A DNA stretch of 64,000 nt from the NCBI RefSeq assembly GCF_010725885.1, contig NZ_AP022600.1:2976001-3040000 (forward strand). The letters run 5' to 3'. Shown here in pieces: positions 43,917 through 53,007 of the stretch; within the stretch, counting starts at the first letter, position 1, and each line of letters starts with the position of its first letter. The DNA is from Mycolicibacterium tokaiense (GTDB taxonomy: Bacteria; Actinomycetota; Actinomycetes; Mycobacteriales; Mycobacteriaceae). The position numbers were made by a program, and so were the translations under genes. The notes below the pieces were generated by a model. It searched no databases, was not told the DNA's origin, and saw nothing but the letters and a program-made list of their open reading frames with translations.

Positions 43917-44342
43917 ATGACGCAGGACGAAAATCTTGCCACCGTGGTGACTCACGCCGCGTCCGACATCGGCAGCTTCATCCGGGCGCAGCGCGAGGCG
44001 GCGCAGGTATCTGTGCGGCAGCTGGCCGAGAAGGCCGGGGTGAGTAACCCATACCTCAGTCAGATCGAGCGTGGGCTGCGCAAGCCATCTGCCGAAGTGC
44101 TGAATCAGATCGCCAAGGCACTGCGAGTGTCTGCCGAGGTGCTCTACGTGCAGGCCGGGATCCTCGAACCCGGTGAGCCGAACGCGGTCCGCGACGCCAT
44201 CGTCACGGACATGGCGATCACGGAACGTCAGAAGCAGGTGCTGCTCGACATCTACGCCTCGTTCATCCAGCAGAACGAGGCCGCGGTCGAGGAATCCGTC
44301 CGGCCTCTGGAGGCTGCCCGGGAGGAGTCCACCACTGACTGA
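43917..44342 (+). CDS. XRE-family transcriptional regulator (Rv0474 type)
   Basis: This 141-residue protein has an HTH domain at about 18-75 (FIRAQREAAQVSVRQLAEKAG, VSNPYLSQIERGLRKPSAEVL) and a C-terminal helical tail (ITERQKQVLLDIYASFIQQNE). It matches Rv0474, which precedes hbhA in M. tuberculosis. ATG 43917 has GGAGGA about eight bases upstream; GTG 43866 further up is less likely. Paired GCTAGC elements upstream suggest autoregulation, and it may also control hbhA 64 bp downstream. Confidence 0.88.
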   Translation: MTQDENLATVVTHAASDIGSFIRAQREAAQVSVRQLAEKAGVSNPYLSQIERGLRKPSAEVLNQIAKALRVSAEVLYVQAGILEPGEPNAVRDAIVTDMAITERQKQVLLDIYASFIQQNEAAVEESVRPLEAAREESTTD

Positions 44343-44405
44343 CTGCGCTGCGACCGAGAAGTGCTGAATCACACAAGCTTTGACCAACATCGAAAGGAGC
44401 CAACC

Positions 44406-45062
44406 ATGGCTGAGAACCCGACTGTCGAAGATCTGAAGGCCCCCCTGCTCGCTGCCGTCGGCGCCGCCGATTTGGCGCTGGCCACCGTCAACGAGATCGT
44501 CGCGACCCTGCGCGAGCGTGCCGACGAGGCCCGGGCCGACGCCTCGGCCCGCGCCGAAGAGCGTCGCGCGGCACTGACCACGGCCGTCGACGAGACCAGG
44601 GACCGGCTGACCAAGCTGCAGGACGACCTGCCCAAGCAGTTCGGCGAACTGCAAGAGAAGTTGAGCGCCGATGAACTGCGCAAGGTGGCCGAGGGGTACG
44701 CCGAGCAGGCGCAGACCACCTACACCCGGCTGATCGAGCGCGGCGAGGCCGCCATCGAGCGGCTGCGTTCGCAGCCGGCGCTGGAAGAGGCCGCCGAGCG
44801 TGCCGAGGGCTACGTTGATCAGGCCGTCGAGCTGACCCAGGATGCGCTGGGCACCGTCGCCACCCAGACCCGCGCGGTCGGCGAGCGCGCCGCCAAGCTG
44901 GTGGGCGTCGAACTGCCCAAGAAGGCCGAGGAGGCCGCCGCACCGGTGAAGAAGGCCGCCGCCAAGGCCCCGGCCAAGAAGGCCCCCGCCAAGAAGGCCG
45001 CCCCGGCCAAGAAGGCGCCTGCCAAGAAGGCCGCGCCGGCCAAGAAGGTCACCCAGAAGTAA
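44406..45062 (+). CDS. hbhA: Heparin-binding hemagglutinin
   Basis: This 218-residue surface adhesin has a long amphipathic helix (about 10-160, with [14 protein letters not shown] and [18 protein letters not shown]) that should form a coiled coil, and a Lys/Ala/Pro-rich C-terminus ([22 protein letters not shown]) that binds heparan sulphate. In pathogens the Lys residues are methylated; in environmental species the protein is still present. ATG 44406 is preceded by AAAGGAG at ideal spacing. The C-terminal repeats are longer than in the 199-residue M. tuberculosis protein. It is probably cotranscribed with the genes that follow. Confidence 0.93.
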   Translation: MAENPTVEDLKAPLLAAVGAADLALATVNEIVATLRERADEARADASARAEERRAALTTAVDETRDRLTKLQDDLPKQFGELQEKLSADELRKVAEGYAEQAQTTYTRLIERGEAAIERLRSQPALEEAAERAEGYVDQAVELTQDALGTVATQTRAVGERAAKLVGVELPKKAEEAAAPVKKAAAKAPAKKAPAKKAAPAKKAPAKKAAPAKKVTQK

Positions 45063-45104
45063 GCAACTCGACGCGCGGTACGAGACCCGCCTACCCTTGA
45101 CGCT

Positions 45105-45389
45105 GTGATGCTTCAAGGTGTGGCGGGTCTCGTCCTGTATGCGGTGCATGTCGGTGTGCTGATCGCGACGTTGTACGCGCTGGTGCACGCCGCCCTGCAA
45201 CGCCCAGATGCCTATCCGGCCGTCGACAAACTGACCAAGCCGGTGTGGCTGATCATCCTGGGCGTCGCACTGCTGCTGGCCGTGGTGATGGGCCCTGGGT
45301 TCGGCTCGGCCATCGCCGCCTGCGCCGCGGGGGTCTACCTGGTAGATGTACGGCCCAAACTGCTTGAGATCCAAGGAAAGTCGCGCTAG
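45105..45389 (+). CDS. DUF2516-type small membrane protein (Rv0476 type)
   Basis: This 94-residue protein has two or three hydrophobic segments ([24 protein letters not shown] and [21 protein letters not shown], then [11 protein letters not shown]). GTG 45105 follows TACCCT with exactly 7 nt, so the transcript is probably leaderless. Matches Rv0476 by position and appearance; function unknown. Confidence 0.78.
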   Translation: MMLQGVAGLVLYAVHVGVLIATLYALVHAALQRPDAYPAVDKLTKPVWLIILGVALLLAVVMGPGFGSAIAACAAGVYLVDVRPKLLEIQGKSR

Positions 45390-45393
45390 CTCG

Positions 45394-45792
45394 ATGTCAC
45401 GTTCCGTCGCTGCCGTGGCAGCTTGCGCTCTCGTGTCCGCCACCGTGCTCCTGGCCCCGCCCGCGCAGGCCAGCCCGTATGTCTCCCATGTGGAATGGGC
45501 CAAGTGGGGTGACCTGTCCAGCCTGCGGGTGTATCCGACCACGGTCGGACGCTCCGGCTCGGGGATCGGGCACCGCACCGTGGGCGAGGCGGCCTGGGCC
45601 GAGGTGCTCGCCTTGTCGCCCGACGCCGACCTGCCCGGAATGCGTGATCAGTTTCTGTGTCACTGGGCCTTCGCCGAACTCCTGGAGCCCGGCAAGGTCA
45701 GCTGGAATCTGGAGCCCTGGCGTCCGGAGGTCAGTGAGGCCGAGCTGTATGAGGCCAACTGCAATCCCGGCGGCAGCGAGGAGCCGTTCTGA
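45394..45792 (+). CDS. Secreted DUF2599-type protein (Rv0477 type)
   Basis: This 132-residue protein has an N-terminal signal peptide ([20 protein letters not shown], cleavage after AQA) and then a small domain with two Cys (DQFLCHWAF and YEANCNPGG) likely to form a disulfide. ATG 45394 is four bases after the previous stop. It matches Rv0477. Its role outside the membrane is unknown. The stop overlaps the deoC start by one base. Confidence 0.8.
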   Translation: MSRSVAAVAACALVSATVLLAPPAQASPYVSHVEWAKWGDLSSLRVYPTTVGRSGSGIGHRTVGEAAWAEVLALSPDADLPGMRDQFLCHWAFAELLEPGKVSWNLEPWRPEVSEAELYEANCNPGGSEEPF

Positions 45793-46451
45793 TGGGCTGG
45801 ACCCGAGAACAGGTGTCCGCGCTGATCGACCACACGCTGCTCAAGCCGGAAGCCGGCCCCGCGGACGTGGCGGCTCTGGTGGCCGAGGGGCACGCGCTGG
45901 GTGTCTACGCGGTCTGCGTGTCACCGTCGCTGGTGTCCACCGCAGTGGGTCCACTGCCGGTGGCCACCGTCGCCGGATTCCCGTCCGGTAAACACGCCTC
46001 CGAGATCAAAGCCGCCGAGGCCAGGCTCGCCGTACGCGACGGCGCCGCCGAAGTGGACATGGTGATCGACGTCGGGGCCGCGCTGGCTGGTGACACTGCC
46101 GCCGTGCAGGCCGACATCGCAGAGGTTCGCGCCGCCATCCCCGATGCAGTGCTCAAGGTGATCGTCGAGTCTGCGGTGCTGCTCAGCCTCGCCGACGCCG
46201 ACACCCTGGCCGCGGTCTGCCGGGCCGCAGAGGCGGCCGGTGCGGATTTTGTGAAGACATCAACGGGCTTCCACCCGGCCGGCGGCGCGTCCGTGCCCGC
46301 CGTCTCGGTCATGGCCGACACCGTGGGAGGCCGCCTCGGCATCAAGGCCAGCGGCGGCATCCGTACGGCGGCCGCCGCGGTGGCCCTGCTGGACGCCGGG
46401 GCCACCCGGCTGGGGTTGTCGGCCTCACGCGACGTGCTCGACGGGCTCTGA
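45792..46451 (+). CDS. deoC: Deoxyribose-phosphate aldolase
   Basis: This 219-residue class I aldolase splits 2-deoxyribose 5-phosphate into acetaldehyde and glyceraldehyde 3-phosphate in deoxynucleoside catabolism. The Schiff-base Lys region is [14 protein letters not shown] and the second Lys is in [23 protein letters not shown] and [10 protein letters not shown] are family-typical. The ATG overlaps the preceding stop (TGATG). It matches Rv0478. It is convergent with the DUF2993 gene four bases away. Confidence 0.96.
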   Translation: MGWTREQVSALIDHTLLKPEAGPADVAALVAEGHALGVYAVCVSPSLVSTAVGPLPVATVAGFPSGKHASEIKAAEARLAVRDGAAEVDMVIDVGAALAGDTAAVQADIAEVRAAIPDAVLKVIVESAVLLSLADADTLAAVCRAAEAAGADFVKTSTGFHPAGGASVPAVSVMADTVGGRLGIKASGGIRTAAAAVALLDAGATRLGLSASRDVLDGL

Positions 46452-46455
46452 CTCT

Positions 46456-47454
46456 CTACAGCCCGGACAGGCAGGGATCCTGGCCGCCGCCGGGAATGCT
46501 CGATTCCGACACGGTGAACTGACTGGTCACGCCAGAATCGGTGACCTGCACGTCCTGCAGGTTGATCGCCACCGGGTAGTTCTTGGTGAGCTCACCGGTG
46601 AAGACGTCCAGCGCCGGCTGCACGGTCTCGCGGGGCAGGGTGAACCCGAGACCGCTGACCTGCAGCACCTCCAGCGCCAGCCCGCCGTTGACGCTGGTGG
46701 GTTTGGCCGTGATGCTGCCGAGGGCGCCCTCGAGGGTGATGGTGCCGTCGTTCGTGTTGGTGGTGACGTCGGAGACGATGCCGCCGAAGAGCGGGATGAG
46801 ACCCTGCACCGTCTGCTTGATGCCCTCGGCACTCCAGGTGACGTTGCCGACCATCGAGCCGATGGTGCCGCCGGAGTTGCCGCTGTCCTCCAGCCGGACG
46901 TCCTTGATGTCCAGGGTCACCTTCATCCCCTTGGCGTCGCGAACCTGGTTGCCCGCGGTCTCGATGGAGATGTTGGTGTAGTGGCCGGTCATGTGCTGCC
47001 ACAAGAACGGCGGCATGACGCCGAACGACGCGGTGGCCTGGTCTTTGACGATGCAGGCGATCGCGCTGCTCACCACGTCGTCGGCGCGCTTGCGGGCGTA
47101 GAGCTCACCGCCGACCAGACCGGCCGCGGCCAAGGCCACCACGATGACGAGCACCAGCACCAGCGACAGCGGGTCCTTAAGCCAGCCCAGGATGCCGCGG
47201 TCGTCGTCGTGGTCGTCAGGCGGTGGCGGAGTCTGGCCGGTCGGCCCGCCCGTCTGGGGGTACCACTGCGCCGACGCCTGCGTGGGGTCGTCCATCGGGC
47301 CCTGCGGACCGGGCCGCTGGGTTGGGATGTACTGCGTGTTCGGCTCCTGCGGAGCCTGACGCGGGATGCGCTCGGTGGGTGGGGTGTGCGGCGGGCCCTG
47401 CGGGGGGCGGCCCCACGGCGACTGGTCGCCGGGGCCCTGTGGCGGATTCGTCAC
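46456..47454 (-). CDS. DUF2993 (LmeA-like) membrane-anchored protein (Rv0479c type)
   Basis: This 332-residue protein has a Pro/Gln-rich cytoplasmic N-terminus of about 90 residues, one membrane helix (LSLVLVLVIVVALAAAGLVGG) and a lipid-binding-like exported domain (ASFGVMPPFLWQHMTGHY and GLGFTLPRETVQPAL). It belongs to the DUF2993 family that includes LmeA, needed for mannan chain maturation. GTG 47454 overlaps the stop of the nitrilase-type gene (GTGA). Role inferred from family only. Confidence 0.8.
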   Translation of the reverse strand: MTNPPQGPGDQSPWGRPPQGPPHTPPTERIPRQAPQEPNTQYIPTQRPGPQGPMDDPTQASAQWYPQTGGPTGQTPPPPDDHDDDRGILGWLKDPLSLVLVLVIVVALAAAGLVGGELYARKRADDVVSSAIACIVKDQATASFGVMPPFLWQHMTGHYTNISIETAGNQVRDAKGMKVTLDIKDVRLEDSGNSGGTIGSMVGNVTWSAEGIKQTVQGLIPLFGGIVSDVTTNTNDGTITLEGALGSITAKPTSVNGGLALEVLQVSGLGFTLPRETVQPALDVFTGELTKNYPVAINLQDVQVTDSGVTSQFTVSESSIPGGGQDPCLSGL

Positions 47455-48266
47455 TGTCGGGATTCTGCCTTACTCAGCTGTGCGACCTCGGATCGGTTTC
47501 GCAGAACGGCCAGCGCGTCGCGGGCCTTGTCCACGGTGGCGGTGTCGATGTCGCAGGTCAGCAGCTGTGGATCGGCGCCCGCGGTGACCACCGGTTCACC
47601 GTACGGTGACACCGCCACGCTGCCGCCCACGCCGGTGGGTCCGGTGGCGGCAACCGCGTCACCCGGATAGGCCTGATCCACCGCGGCGATGTAGCCGGCG
47701 GTGTCCAGCGCCCGGGCGCGGGCCAGCAGGGTCCACTGCTCCAGCTTGCCCGGCCCGGCCCCCCAGGACGCGCTGACGGTGATCAGGGCGGCGCCGCGTT
47801 GGGCGAGGGTGACGTAGAGCTCGGGGAAGCGGATGTCGTAACAGGTCGTCAGCCCGACGGTCACGCCGTCGACGGTGATGGTCACCGGTTCCCGGCCGGG
47901 CGCCACGGTTCGGGACTCCTCGAAGCCGAAGGCGTCGTAGAGGTGAATCTTGTCGTAGTGGGCGTCGGCCGTGGGGCCTGCGGCCACCAGGGTGTTCGTC
48001 ACCCGCCCGTCCGGTGTCGGGCAGAACATCCCGGCCACGACGGTGAGACCGGCCTGCCCGGCGATCCGGCGCACGCCGTCGGCCCATGGCCCGTCGACCG
48101 GCTGGGCCACTGGACCCAGGGGAACCCCGAATCGGCACATGGTGGCCTCGGGGAACACCACCAGCGCTGCGCCGGCCTCGGCGGCGCGGCGGGTGTACTG
48201 CTCGACGAGCGCCAGGTTGGCGGCCGGATCGGTGCCCGAGGCGATCTGGGCGAGGGCGATACGCAT
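47451..48266 (-). CDS. Nitrilase-superfamily amidohydrolase (Rv0480c type)
   Basis: This 271-residue single-domain carbon-nitrogen hydrolase has the full triad: Glu in VVFPEATMCRFG, Lys in YDKIHLYDAFGFEES and Cys in LTTCYDIRFPELY. The sequence is close to Nit-type deaminated-glutathione amidases and omega-amidases, which repair or process small amides. ATG 48266 follows TACCCT with 7 nt, so it is probably leaderless. Unlike the tandem nitrilase at 25024, the domain is single and intact. It matches Rv0480c. Confidence 0.9.
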   Translation of the reverse strand: MRIALAQIASGTDPAANLALVEQYTRRAAEAGAALVVFPEATMCRFGVPLGPVAQPVDGPWADGVRRIAGQAGLTVVAGMFCPTPDGRVTNTLVAAGPTADAHYDKIHLYDAFGFEESRTVAPGREPVTITVDGVTVGLTTCYDIRFPELYVTLAQRGAALITVSASWGAGPGKLEQWTLLARARALDTAGYIAAVDQAYPGDAVAATGPTGVGGSVAVSPYGEPVVTAGADPQLLTCDIDTATVDKARDALAVLRNRSEVAQLSKAESRQ

Positions 48267-48458
48267 GCAGCCCAGGGTAGGCGGCGGGACTCGGGCGGGT
48301 GTGGGACGAGGCCGGGGGCAGGAGCCGCCCTCCCGGAAAAGCAGTCGGCGGGCAGCTGGCAGCAGGCTGCCAGGACACTGAAACACGGGATTTACACCCG
48401 GTGCCTATTGCCGTAACGAGACAGCTATTACCTGTCAACTGACTCATATTGCTATGAG

Positions 48459-48568
48459 GCGCGCCTAGGGTTCCGCTGCAGTCGCAGGTCTGGTCCGAGA
48501 GGTGCAGGCGACCGGCAACGGTGCTGGTCGCTCCACGGCGGGACAAAAGCCCGGGAGACTCCATCGCG
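48459..48568 (+). ncRNA. Guanidine-I (ykkC) riboswitch
   Basis: The conserved blocks occur in order: CTAGGGTTCCG (48465-48475), TCTGGTCCGAGAG (48489-48501), CACGGCGGGA then CAAAAGCCCGGGAGA (48534-48558). Pairings are consistent: CTGCA 48476-48480 with TGCAG 48503-48507, and GCGACC 48508-48513 with GGTCGC 48526-48531. The aptamer ends just before GGGAGG (48572-48577) of the symporter gene. Guanidine-I riboswitches sense guanidine and turn on detoxification or uptake genes. Exact outer boundaries are approximate. Confidence 0.9.
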
Positions 48569-48583
48569 TACGGGAGGCTCCAC

Positions 48584-50086
48584 GTGATTCTTCTCGGTGT
48601 TGCTCTGAGCATCGCTGTTGTCGTCGCCATCGGTTTCTATGTGTCCAAGCGGGTCGGAGGCGACAGCTCAAACTTCCTGGTGGGCGGCCGGATGATGCCC
48701 TACTGGCTGGTGGGCGGGGCTCTGATGGGCTCGGCCGTGGACACTAACGCCACCCTGGGCAACACCGACCTGGCCTACGGGTTCGGCTTCTGGGCCGGTG
48801 CCTCACTGCCGCTGGGTCTGGCCCTCTGTCTGCTGCTCACCGGCATCTTCTTCGCCAAGCCGATGAACCGGATGGGGCTGATGTCCTTCCCCGACTACTA
48901 CCGGTTGCGGTTCGGCCGCCCGGTGGAGATCGGCGCCTCCCTGCTGCTGATCGTCGCGTTCTGCATGCTGGTGGCGGGCAACCTGGTGGCCGGCGGGCTG
49001 TTGTTCAACTACTTCCTCGGCATGCCCTACTGGCTGGGCGCCGTGCTGATCGCCGCCATCGCCGTGGCCTACACCGGCACCGGCGGCCTGATCGCCGACG
49101 CCTACACCGCGATCATCCAGATGGCGCTCATCCTGGTCGGCGCCATCGGCCTGTTGGTGTGGATGGCCAACACCCACGGCCTCGGCAGCCCCGAGGGCAT
49201 GGGCCCGTTGGCGCTCGGCCAGCTCTCGGATCCGGCGCAGGGCGCGGTGATCAACTGGGCCACCCTGATCGCACTGGGTATCGGTGACATCGTGGCCATC
49301 GACTTCATGCAGCGGGTGTTCGCGGCCAAGTCGCCGGAAGCCGCTCAGAAAGCCTGCTTCTCGGCGGCGGCGGGCACCGCCCTGATCGGCATCCCGTTCG
49401 GCATCGCCATCCTGTCGGCGGCGTCCTTCCTGCCGGCCGAACTCGACGGGCCGGTGCTGTTCGTGCTGCTGGACCAGTACGCTCCGCCGGCGCTGGCGGT
49501 GCTGGTGCTGTGCGGTCTGGTGGGCGCGTCGATGAGCACCGCCAACGGCGCCATCCTGGCGATCTCCAACGTCTGCGTCCGCAACCTCGGCGGCGTGCGG
49601 CGCACCCAGATCACCGGTAAGCACGACCCCCTGCTGCGGGCCTGCCGGGTCGCGATGGCGCCGATGACGGTGTTGTCGATCCTGATCGCGGTGTACGTCC
49701 AGCAGACAGGGATCCTGCTCACGCTGGCGTTCGACCTGATGCTGGCCTGCCTGGTGGTGCCCTTCATTCTGGGCCTGGTGTGGCGCCGCGGCACCGTGGT
49801 CGCGGCGATGGCCGCCATGGCGGTGGGCCTGGTGGTGCGCATCGTGCTGTTCGCCCTGACACCGACGATGTACGGGGTGGAGAACACCATCTTCTACGTG
49901 CCCAACAACCTGGTGTCGGCGTCCTTCGACGGGTGGCCGACGTTCATCGCATTTGCCGCGGCCATCGTCACCTACGTCGCGGTCTCGCTGTCCACGCCGC
50001 CGGCCACCCTGCGCGGCCTGGACATCAGCGTGGCCGACGATGTGGACGACGCGCTGGCCTCGGCTCCGGTGAAGGCAGCGATCTAA
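48584..50086 (+). CDS. Sodium:solute symporter family transporter, under a guanidine-I riboswitch
   Basis: This 500-residue protein has about 13 transmembrane segments and the SSS-family look: VSKRVGGDSSNFLVGGRMMPYWLVG near the start, ALMGSAVDTNATLGNTDLAYGFGF, YTGTGGLIADAYTAIIQMAL and a sodium-site-like region ASMSTANGAILAISNV. I chose GTG 48584 because GGGAGG lies six bases upstream; the longer frame runs back into the riboswitch. Control by a guanidine sensor implies guanidine or a derivative as ligand, or nitrogen uptake; the direction of transport cannot be read. No gene for guanidine breakdown is beside it. The gene has no counterpart I know of at this place in M. tuberculosis. Confidence 0.88.
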   Translation: MILLGVALSIAVVVAIGFYVSKRVGGDSSNFLVGGRMMPYWLVGGALMGSAVDTNATLGNTDLAYGFGFWAGASLPLGLALCLLLTGIFFAKPMNRMGLMSFPDYYRLRFGRPVEIGASLLLIVAFCMLVAGNLVAGGLLFNYFLGMPYWLGAVLIAAIAVAYTGTGGLIADAYTAIIQMALILVGAIGLLVWMANTHGLGSPEGMGPLALGQLSDPAQGAVINWATLIALGIGDIVAIDFMQRVFAAKSPEAAQKACFSAAAGTALIGIPFGIAILSAASFLPAELDGPVLFVLLDQYAPPALAVLVLCGLVGASMSTANGAILAISNVCVRNLGGVRRTQITGKHDPLLRACRVAMAPMTVLSILIAVYVQQTGILLTLAFDLMLACLVVPFILGLVWRRGTVVAAMAAMAVGLVVRIVLFALTPTMYGVENTIFYVPNNLVSASFDGWPTFIAFAAAIVTYVAVSLSTPPATLRGLDISVADDVDDALASAPVKAAI

Positions 50087-50868
50087 CCGGGGGCCACCAC
50101 ACTCCACGGCACCGTCAGCACGGCGTCGCGCAAGCGGCGCCGCTGCGGCTCCACCGGAAAACCGCTGTCGCGCAACGCTGTCAGCATGGCCCGCCACCGC
50201 ACCCGCGGCCCGAACACCCCGTGACCGGCCGCCGCGGCCCACGCCTGGTCCGCCGCGGCCAGCAGGGTGTGGATGGGCTGGCCCGCAATGTTGTGGTGGA
50301 TCAGCACTTTCGGTAACCGCTCAGCCAGATCGGACGGGCGTTCGATGTGGTGGGGATCGCAGGCCAGCGTCAGGCTCACCGGTGCCTGTGCGTCCAGCAG
50401 CACCCAGCAACACCGTCGGCCGAGCTCGTCGCAGGTGCCGTCGACGATCAGCCCGCCGGGCGCCAGACCGGCCTGCATAATCGCCCAGGCACCCGCCACC
50501 TCCTCCACGGGGTACTGCCGCAGCACGTTGAACGCGCGCACGAGAACCGGTCGCAGACCGGCCAATTCGAACCCGCCGACCCGGAATTCCACATCGGTGC
50601 CGTGCCGACGGGCCACCTGTACCCGCTCCGGGTCGATCTCCAGACCGACCACCCGCACATCGGGTCGCACCGCGGGCAGCCGCGCCGCCAGTTCCAGCGT
50701 GGTCACCGGCAACGCGCCGTAGCCGAGATCCACCACCAGCGGATCGGCCGCCGATTCCAGCGCCGTGCGCACCGCGGGGGAGTGAACCATCCAGCGATCG
50801 CAGCGGCGCAGCCGGTTGCGGCCGGTGGTGCCGCGGGTGATGGCGCCGAGCGGCCGGTGCATCTGCAC
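50083..50868 (-). CDS. SAM-dependent methyltransferase-like protein
   Basis: This 261-residue protein has a Rossmann-like SAM motif (LVVDLGYGALPVTTLELAARL near residue 44) and acidic-loop motif VRVVGLEIDPERV. A CDELGRRCCWVLLD segment gives three cysteines. The catalytic target is unknown. The 3' end overlaps the symporter stop by four bases (convergent). It is followed upstream in its operon by two DUF2505 genes; all three probably form one unit. Confidence 0.75.
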   Translation of the reverse strand: MQMHRPLGAITRGTTGRNRLRRCDRWMVHSPAVRTALESAADPLVVDLGYGALPVTTLELAARLPAVRPDVRVVGLEIDPERVQVARRHGTDVEFRVGGFELAGLRPVLVRAFNVLRQYPVEEVAGAWAIMQAGLAPGGLIVDGTCDELGRRCCWVLLDAQAPVSLTLACDPHHIERPSDLAERLPKVLIHHNIAGQPIHTLLAAADQAWAAAAGHGVFGPRVRWRAMLTALRDSGFPVEPQRRRLRDAVLTVPWSVVAPG

Positions 50869-50871
50869 TGT

Positions 50872-51387
50872 CTAGCGCTTCCCGGCCGCCCAGTCGGCCA
50901 TGAACGCGCCCTCGGAGTCGTAAAGGCCGGTGATGTTCGACAGGATCAGCTGCTCAAGGGTGCCGCCGACCAGCGGGATGGACACCTTGCAGACACTGGC
51001 CAGCCGCAGCCGGCTGCCGGCGGACGTCGGCTCCAGGAAGTACGTGCCGCCGAAATGCCCCAGCCCGGCGGGGATGGCGGCCGAATAGGTGCCTTCGGCA
51101 CGGTCGCGGGCCTCGTCGAACGGGTCGAAGTGCTGCTCACGGGTGACCACCATGTCGACCGGCATCACCGCCCGCGCCACCGGGGGCAGGTTGCTGCGCG
51201 GCATCACCTGGCGGAACACGATGTCGGTGCCGGTCTCGCCGGTGCGGAAGTCGGTCAGATCGGAGATCTGCTTCTGCCATCGGTAGGCCACCATCAGCGC
51301 TTCCCAGAACTCGCGGTCGGTGAACACGGCGTAGACCTCCCGGGCCGGGGCGTCGAAGTCCACCGCATACTCCGAGCGCCGGGTCAT
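50872..51387 (-). CDS. DUF2505 (START-like) protein, copy 1
   Basis: This 171-residue protein of the polyketide-cyclase/START-like fold begins SEYAVDFDAPAREVYAVFTDREFWEAL and has the late segment KVSIPLVGGTLEQLILSNI. The family binds hydrophobic ligands but has no assigned role. The ATG overlaps the stop of the neighbouring homologue (ATGA at 51384). The two copies share FW, VSIPLVGGxLE and end-helix features, so they arose by duplication. M. tuberculosis has, as I recall, one such gene (Rv0481c) here. Confidence 0.78.
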   Translation of the reverse strand: MTRRSEYAVDFDAPAREVYAVFTDREFWEALMVAYRWQKQISDLTDFRTGETGTDIVFRQVMPRSNLPPVARAVMPVDMVVTREQHFDPFDEARDRAEGTYSAAIPAGLGHFGGTYFLEPTSAGSRLRLASVCKVSIPLVGGTLEQLILSNITGLYDSEGAFMADWAAGKR

Positions 51388-51884
51388 GAGCCGGCGAGCC
51401 AGGCCGTGGTGAAGCGCTGCTCCTCGATCAGCAGATTGCTCAGCTGACCTCCGATCACGGTCTCCAGCTTGCCGCCCACCAGCGGGATGCGTACCTCGAC
51501 CGTGGCGCGCAGATCCATCCGGGACCGGTCACCGCGGGCCGACAGCGCACTCGTACCGCGCATGGTGGCCGGGGCTCCCACGATGGCGCAGTCCACCGTG
51601 CCGGTTGCCGTGCCGTCCGCCACCGGGTGCCAGGTCTCACGCCGCTGGATGCGCATGTCGCCGGTGAGGAACTGGGTGGCCACCGCGGGCAGGAACTCCC
51701 TGGGCAGCACCAGGGTGGTGGCGACGCTGACGGCGCCGTCGGTGGTCGACAGAGAATCCAGGGACGATTCGCCGACTCCCACCTCGGCCAGGCGGGCCAG
51801 CCAGAACTGTTCGTCGCCGAACGCCTGACGCACCTGCTCCACGGTTCCTTCGTAGTCGACGGACATGTCGAATGAACGCGGCAT
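51384..51884 (-). CDS. DUF2505 (START-like) protein, copy 2 (Rv0481c type)
   Basis: This 166-residue homologue of the preceding gene shows SFDMSVDYEGTVEQVRQAFGDEQFWLARL at the start and EVRIPLVGGKLETVIGGQLSNLL near the end. ATG 51884 is preceded by TAGCCT, which overlaps the minus 10-like TACCGT of murB on the other strand, so the two divergent promoters share bases. The position next to murB matches Rv0481c. The function is unknown. Confidence 0.8.
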   Translation of the reverse strand: MPRSFDMSVDYEGTVEQVRQAFGDEQFWLARLAEVGVGESSLDSLSTTDGAVSVATTLVLPREFLPAVATQFLTGDMRIQRRETWHPVADGTATGTVDCAIVGAPATMRGTSALSARGDRSRMDLRATVEVRIPLVGGKLETVIGGQLSNLLIEEQRFTTAWLAGS

Positions 51885-51910
51885 AGCCCGTGAGGCTACC
51901 GTTACCGCCC

Positions 51911-52960
51911 GTGACCGGTTCGCTCTACGGCGGCGCGGCAGTGGCCCACGATGTGCCCCTGGCGCCCTTGACCACGCTGCGCGTGGGGCCGGTGGCACGT
52001 CGGCTGATCACCTGTACCACCGCCGATCAGATCGTGGCGACGCTGAGCGCGCTGGACGGCGAACCGCACCTGATCCTGGCCGGCGGGTCGAACCTGCTGA
52101 TCGACGACGAGATTGCCGACCTGACCGTCGTCCAGGTCGCCAGCCCACGAATCTCCCTGCACGGCAACTTGATCCGCGCGGAGGCGGGCGCAGTCTGGGA
52201 TGACGTGGTGGTCACGGCCATCGCCGCCGGGCTGGGCGGGCTGGAATGCCTGTCCGGCATCCCCGGGTCGGCCGGTGCCACCCCGGTGCAGAACGTCGGG
52301 GCCTACGGCGCCGAGGTGTCCGACACCCTGACCCGTGTCCAGCTGTTCGAGGCCGGCGCGACGCGCTGGGCTGATGCGGCCGAACTCGGCTTCGGATACC
52401 GCACCAGCATCCTGAAACGGCCCGGACCGGTGCCGGTGGTCCTGGAGGTGGAGTTCGCCCTCGACCCCAGCGGGCTCAGTGCGCCGCTGCGGTACGGCGA
52501 ACTGAGCCGCACCGTGGGCGTCGAACCCGGCGAGCGCGCCGAGCCCGCCCGCGTGCGCGAGGCGGTGCTCGCGCTGCGCCGCGGCAAGGGCATGGTGCTC
52601 GACGACGCCGACCCCGACACCTGGAGCGCCGGCTCGTTCTTCACCAACCCGGTGGTGACGGCGCAGGAGTTCGACCAGCTGCAGGCCTCGGTGGACGGGC
52701 CGGTCCCGCACTACCCGGCCGGGGACGCCGTCAAGCTGGCCGCCGGTTGGCTGGTGGAGCAGGCCGGTTTCGCCAAGGGTTATCCCGGCACGGAGGCGCC
52801 GGCCAGGCTGTCCACCAAGCACGCTCTGGCGCTGACCAACCGCGGGCAGGCGCGCAGCGCAGACCTCGTCGACCTGGCCCGCCGGGTGCGCGACGGGGTG
52901 TGGCAGCGCTTCGGGATCCGTCTGGAACCCGAGCCGGTGCTCGTCGGTTGTGTGATCTGA
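51911..52960 (+). CDS. murB: UDP-N-acetylenolpyruvoylglucosamine reductase
   Basis: This 349-residue flavoenzyme reduces UDP-GlcNAc-enolpyruvate to UDP-MurNAc, the second committed step of peptidoglycan synthesis. FAD-binding features are [15 protein letters not shown] and [24 protein letters not shown]; the active-site Ser is in [10 protein letters not shown], and the C-terminus EPEPVLVG carries the catalytic Glu. GTG 51911 follows TACCGT with 8 nt. It is divergent from the DUF2505 genes and matches Rv0482. The 3' end is 47 bp before lprQ. Confidence 0.96.
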   Translation: MTGSLYGGAAVAHDVPLAPLTTLRVGPVARRLITCTTADQIVATLSALDGEPHLILAGGSNLLIDDEIADLTVVQVASPRISLHGNLIRAEAGAVWDDVVVTAIAAGLGGLECLSGIPGSAGATPVQNVGAYGAEVSDTLTRVQLFEAGATRWADAAELGFGYRTSILKRPGPVPVVLEVEFALDPSGLSAPLRYGELSRTVGVEPGERAEPARVREAVLALRRGKGMVLDDADPDTWSAGSFFTNPVVTAQEFDQLQASVDGPVPHYPAGDAVKLAAGWLVEQAGFAKGYPGTEAPARLSTKHALALTNRGQARSADLVDLARRVRDGVWQRFGIRLEPEPVLVGCVI

Positions 52961-53007
52961 GCGCGGGATTTCCCTGGCGTCGCAGGGCGTCGGTACCGTG
53001 GGTCCAC

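Noticed and set aside
44900..45062. Tandem repeat or CRISPR-like array at the hbhA 3' end
   Set aside because: The repeats are codons for the Lys/Ala/Pro-rich heparin-binding tail; there are no spacers and the frame stays open.
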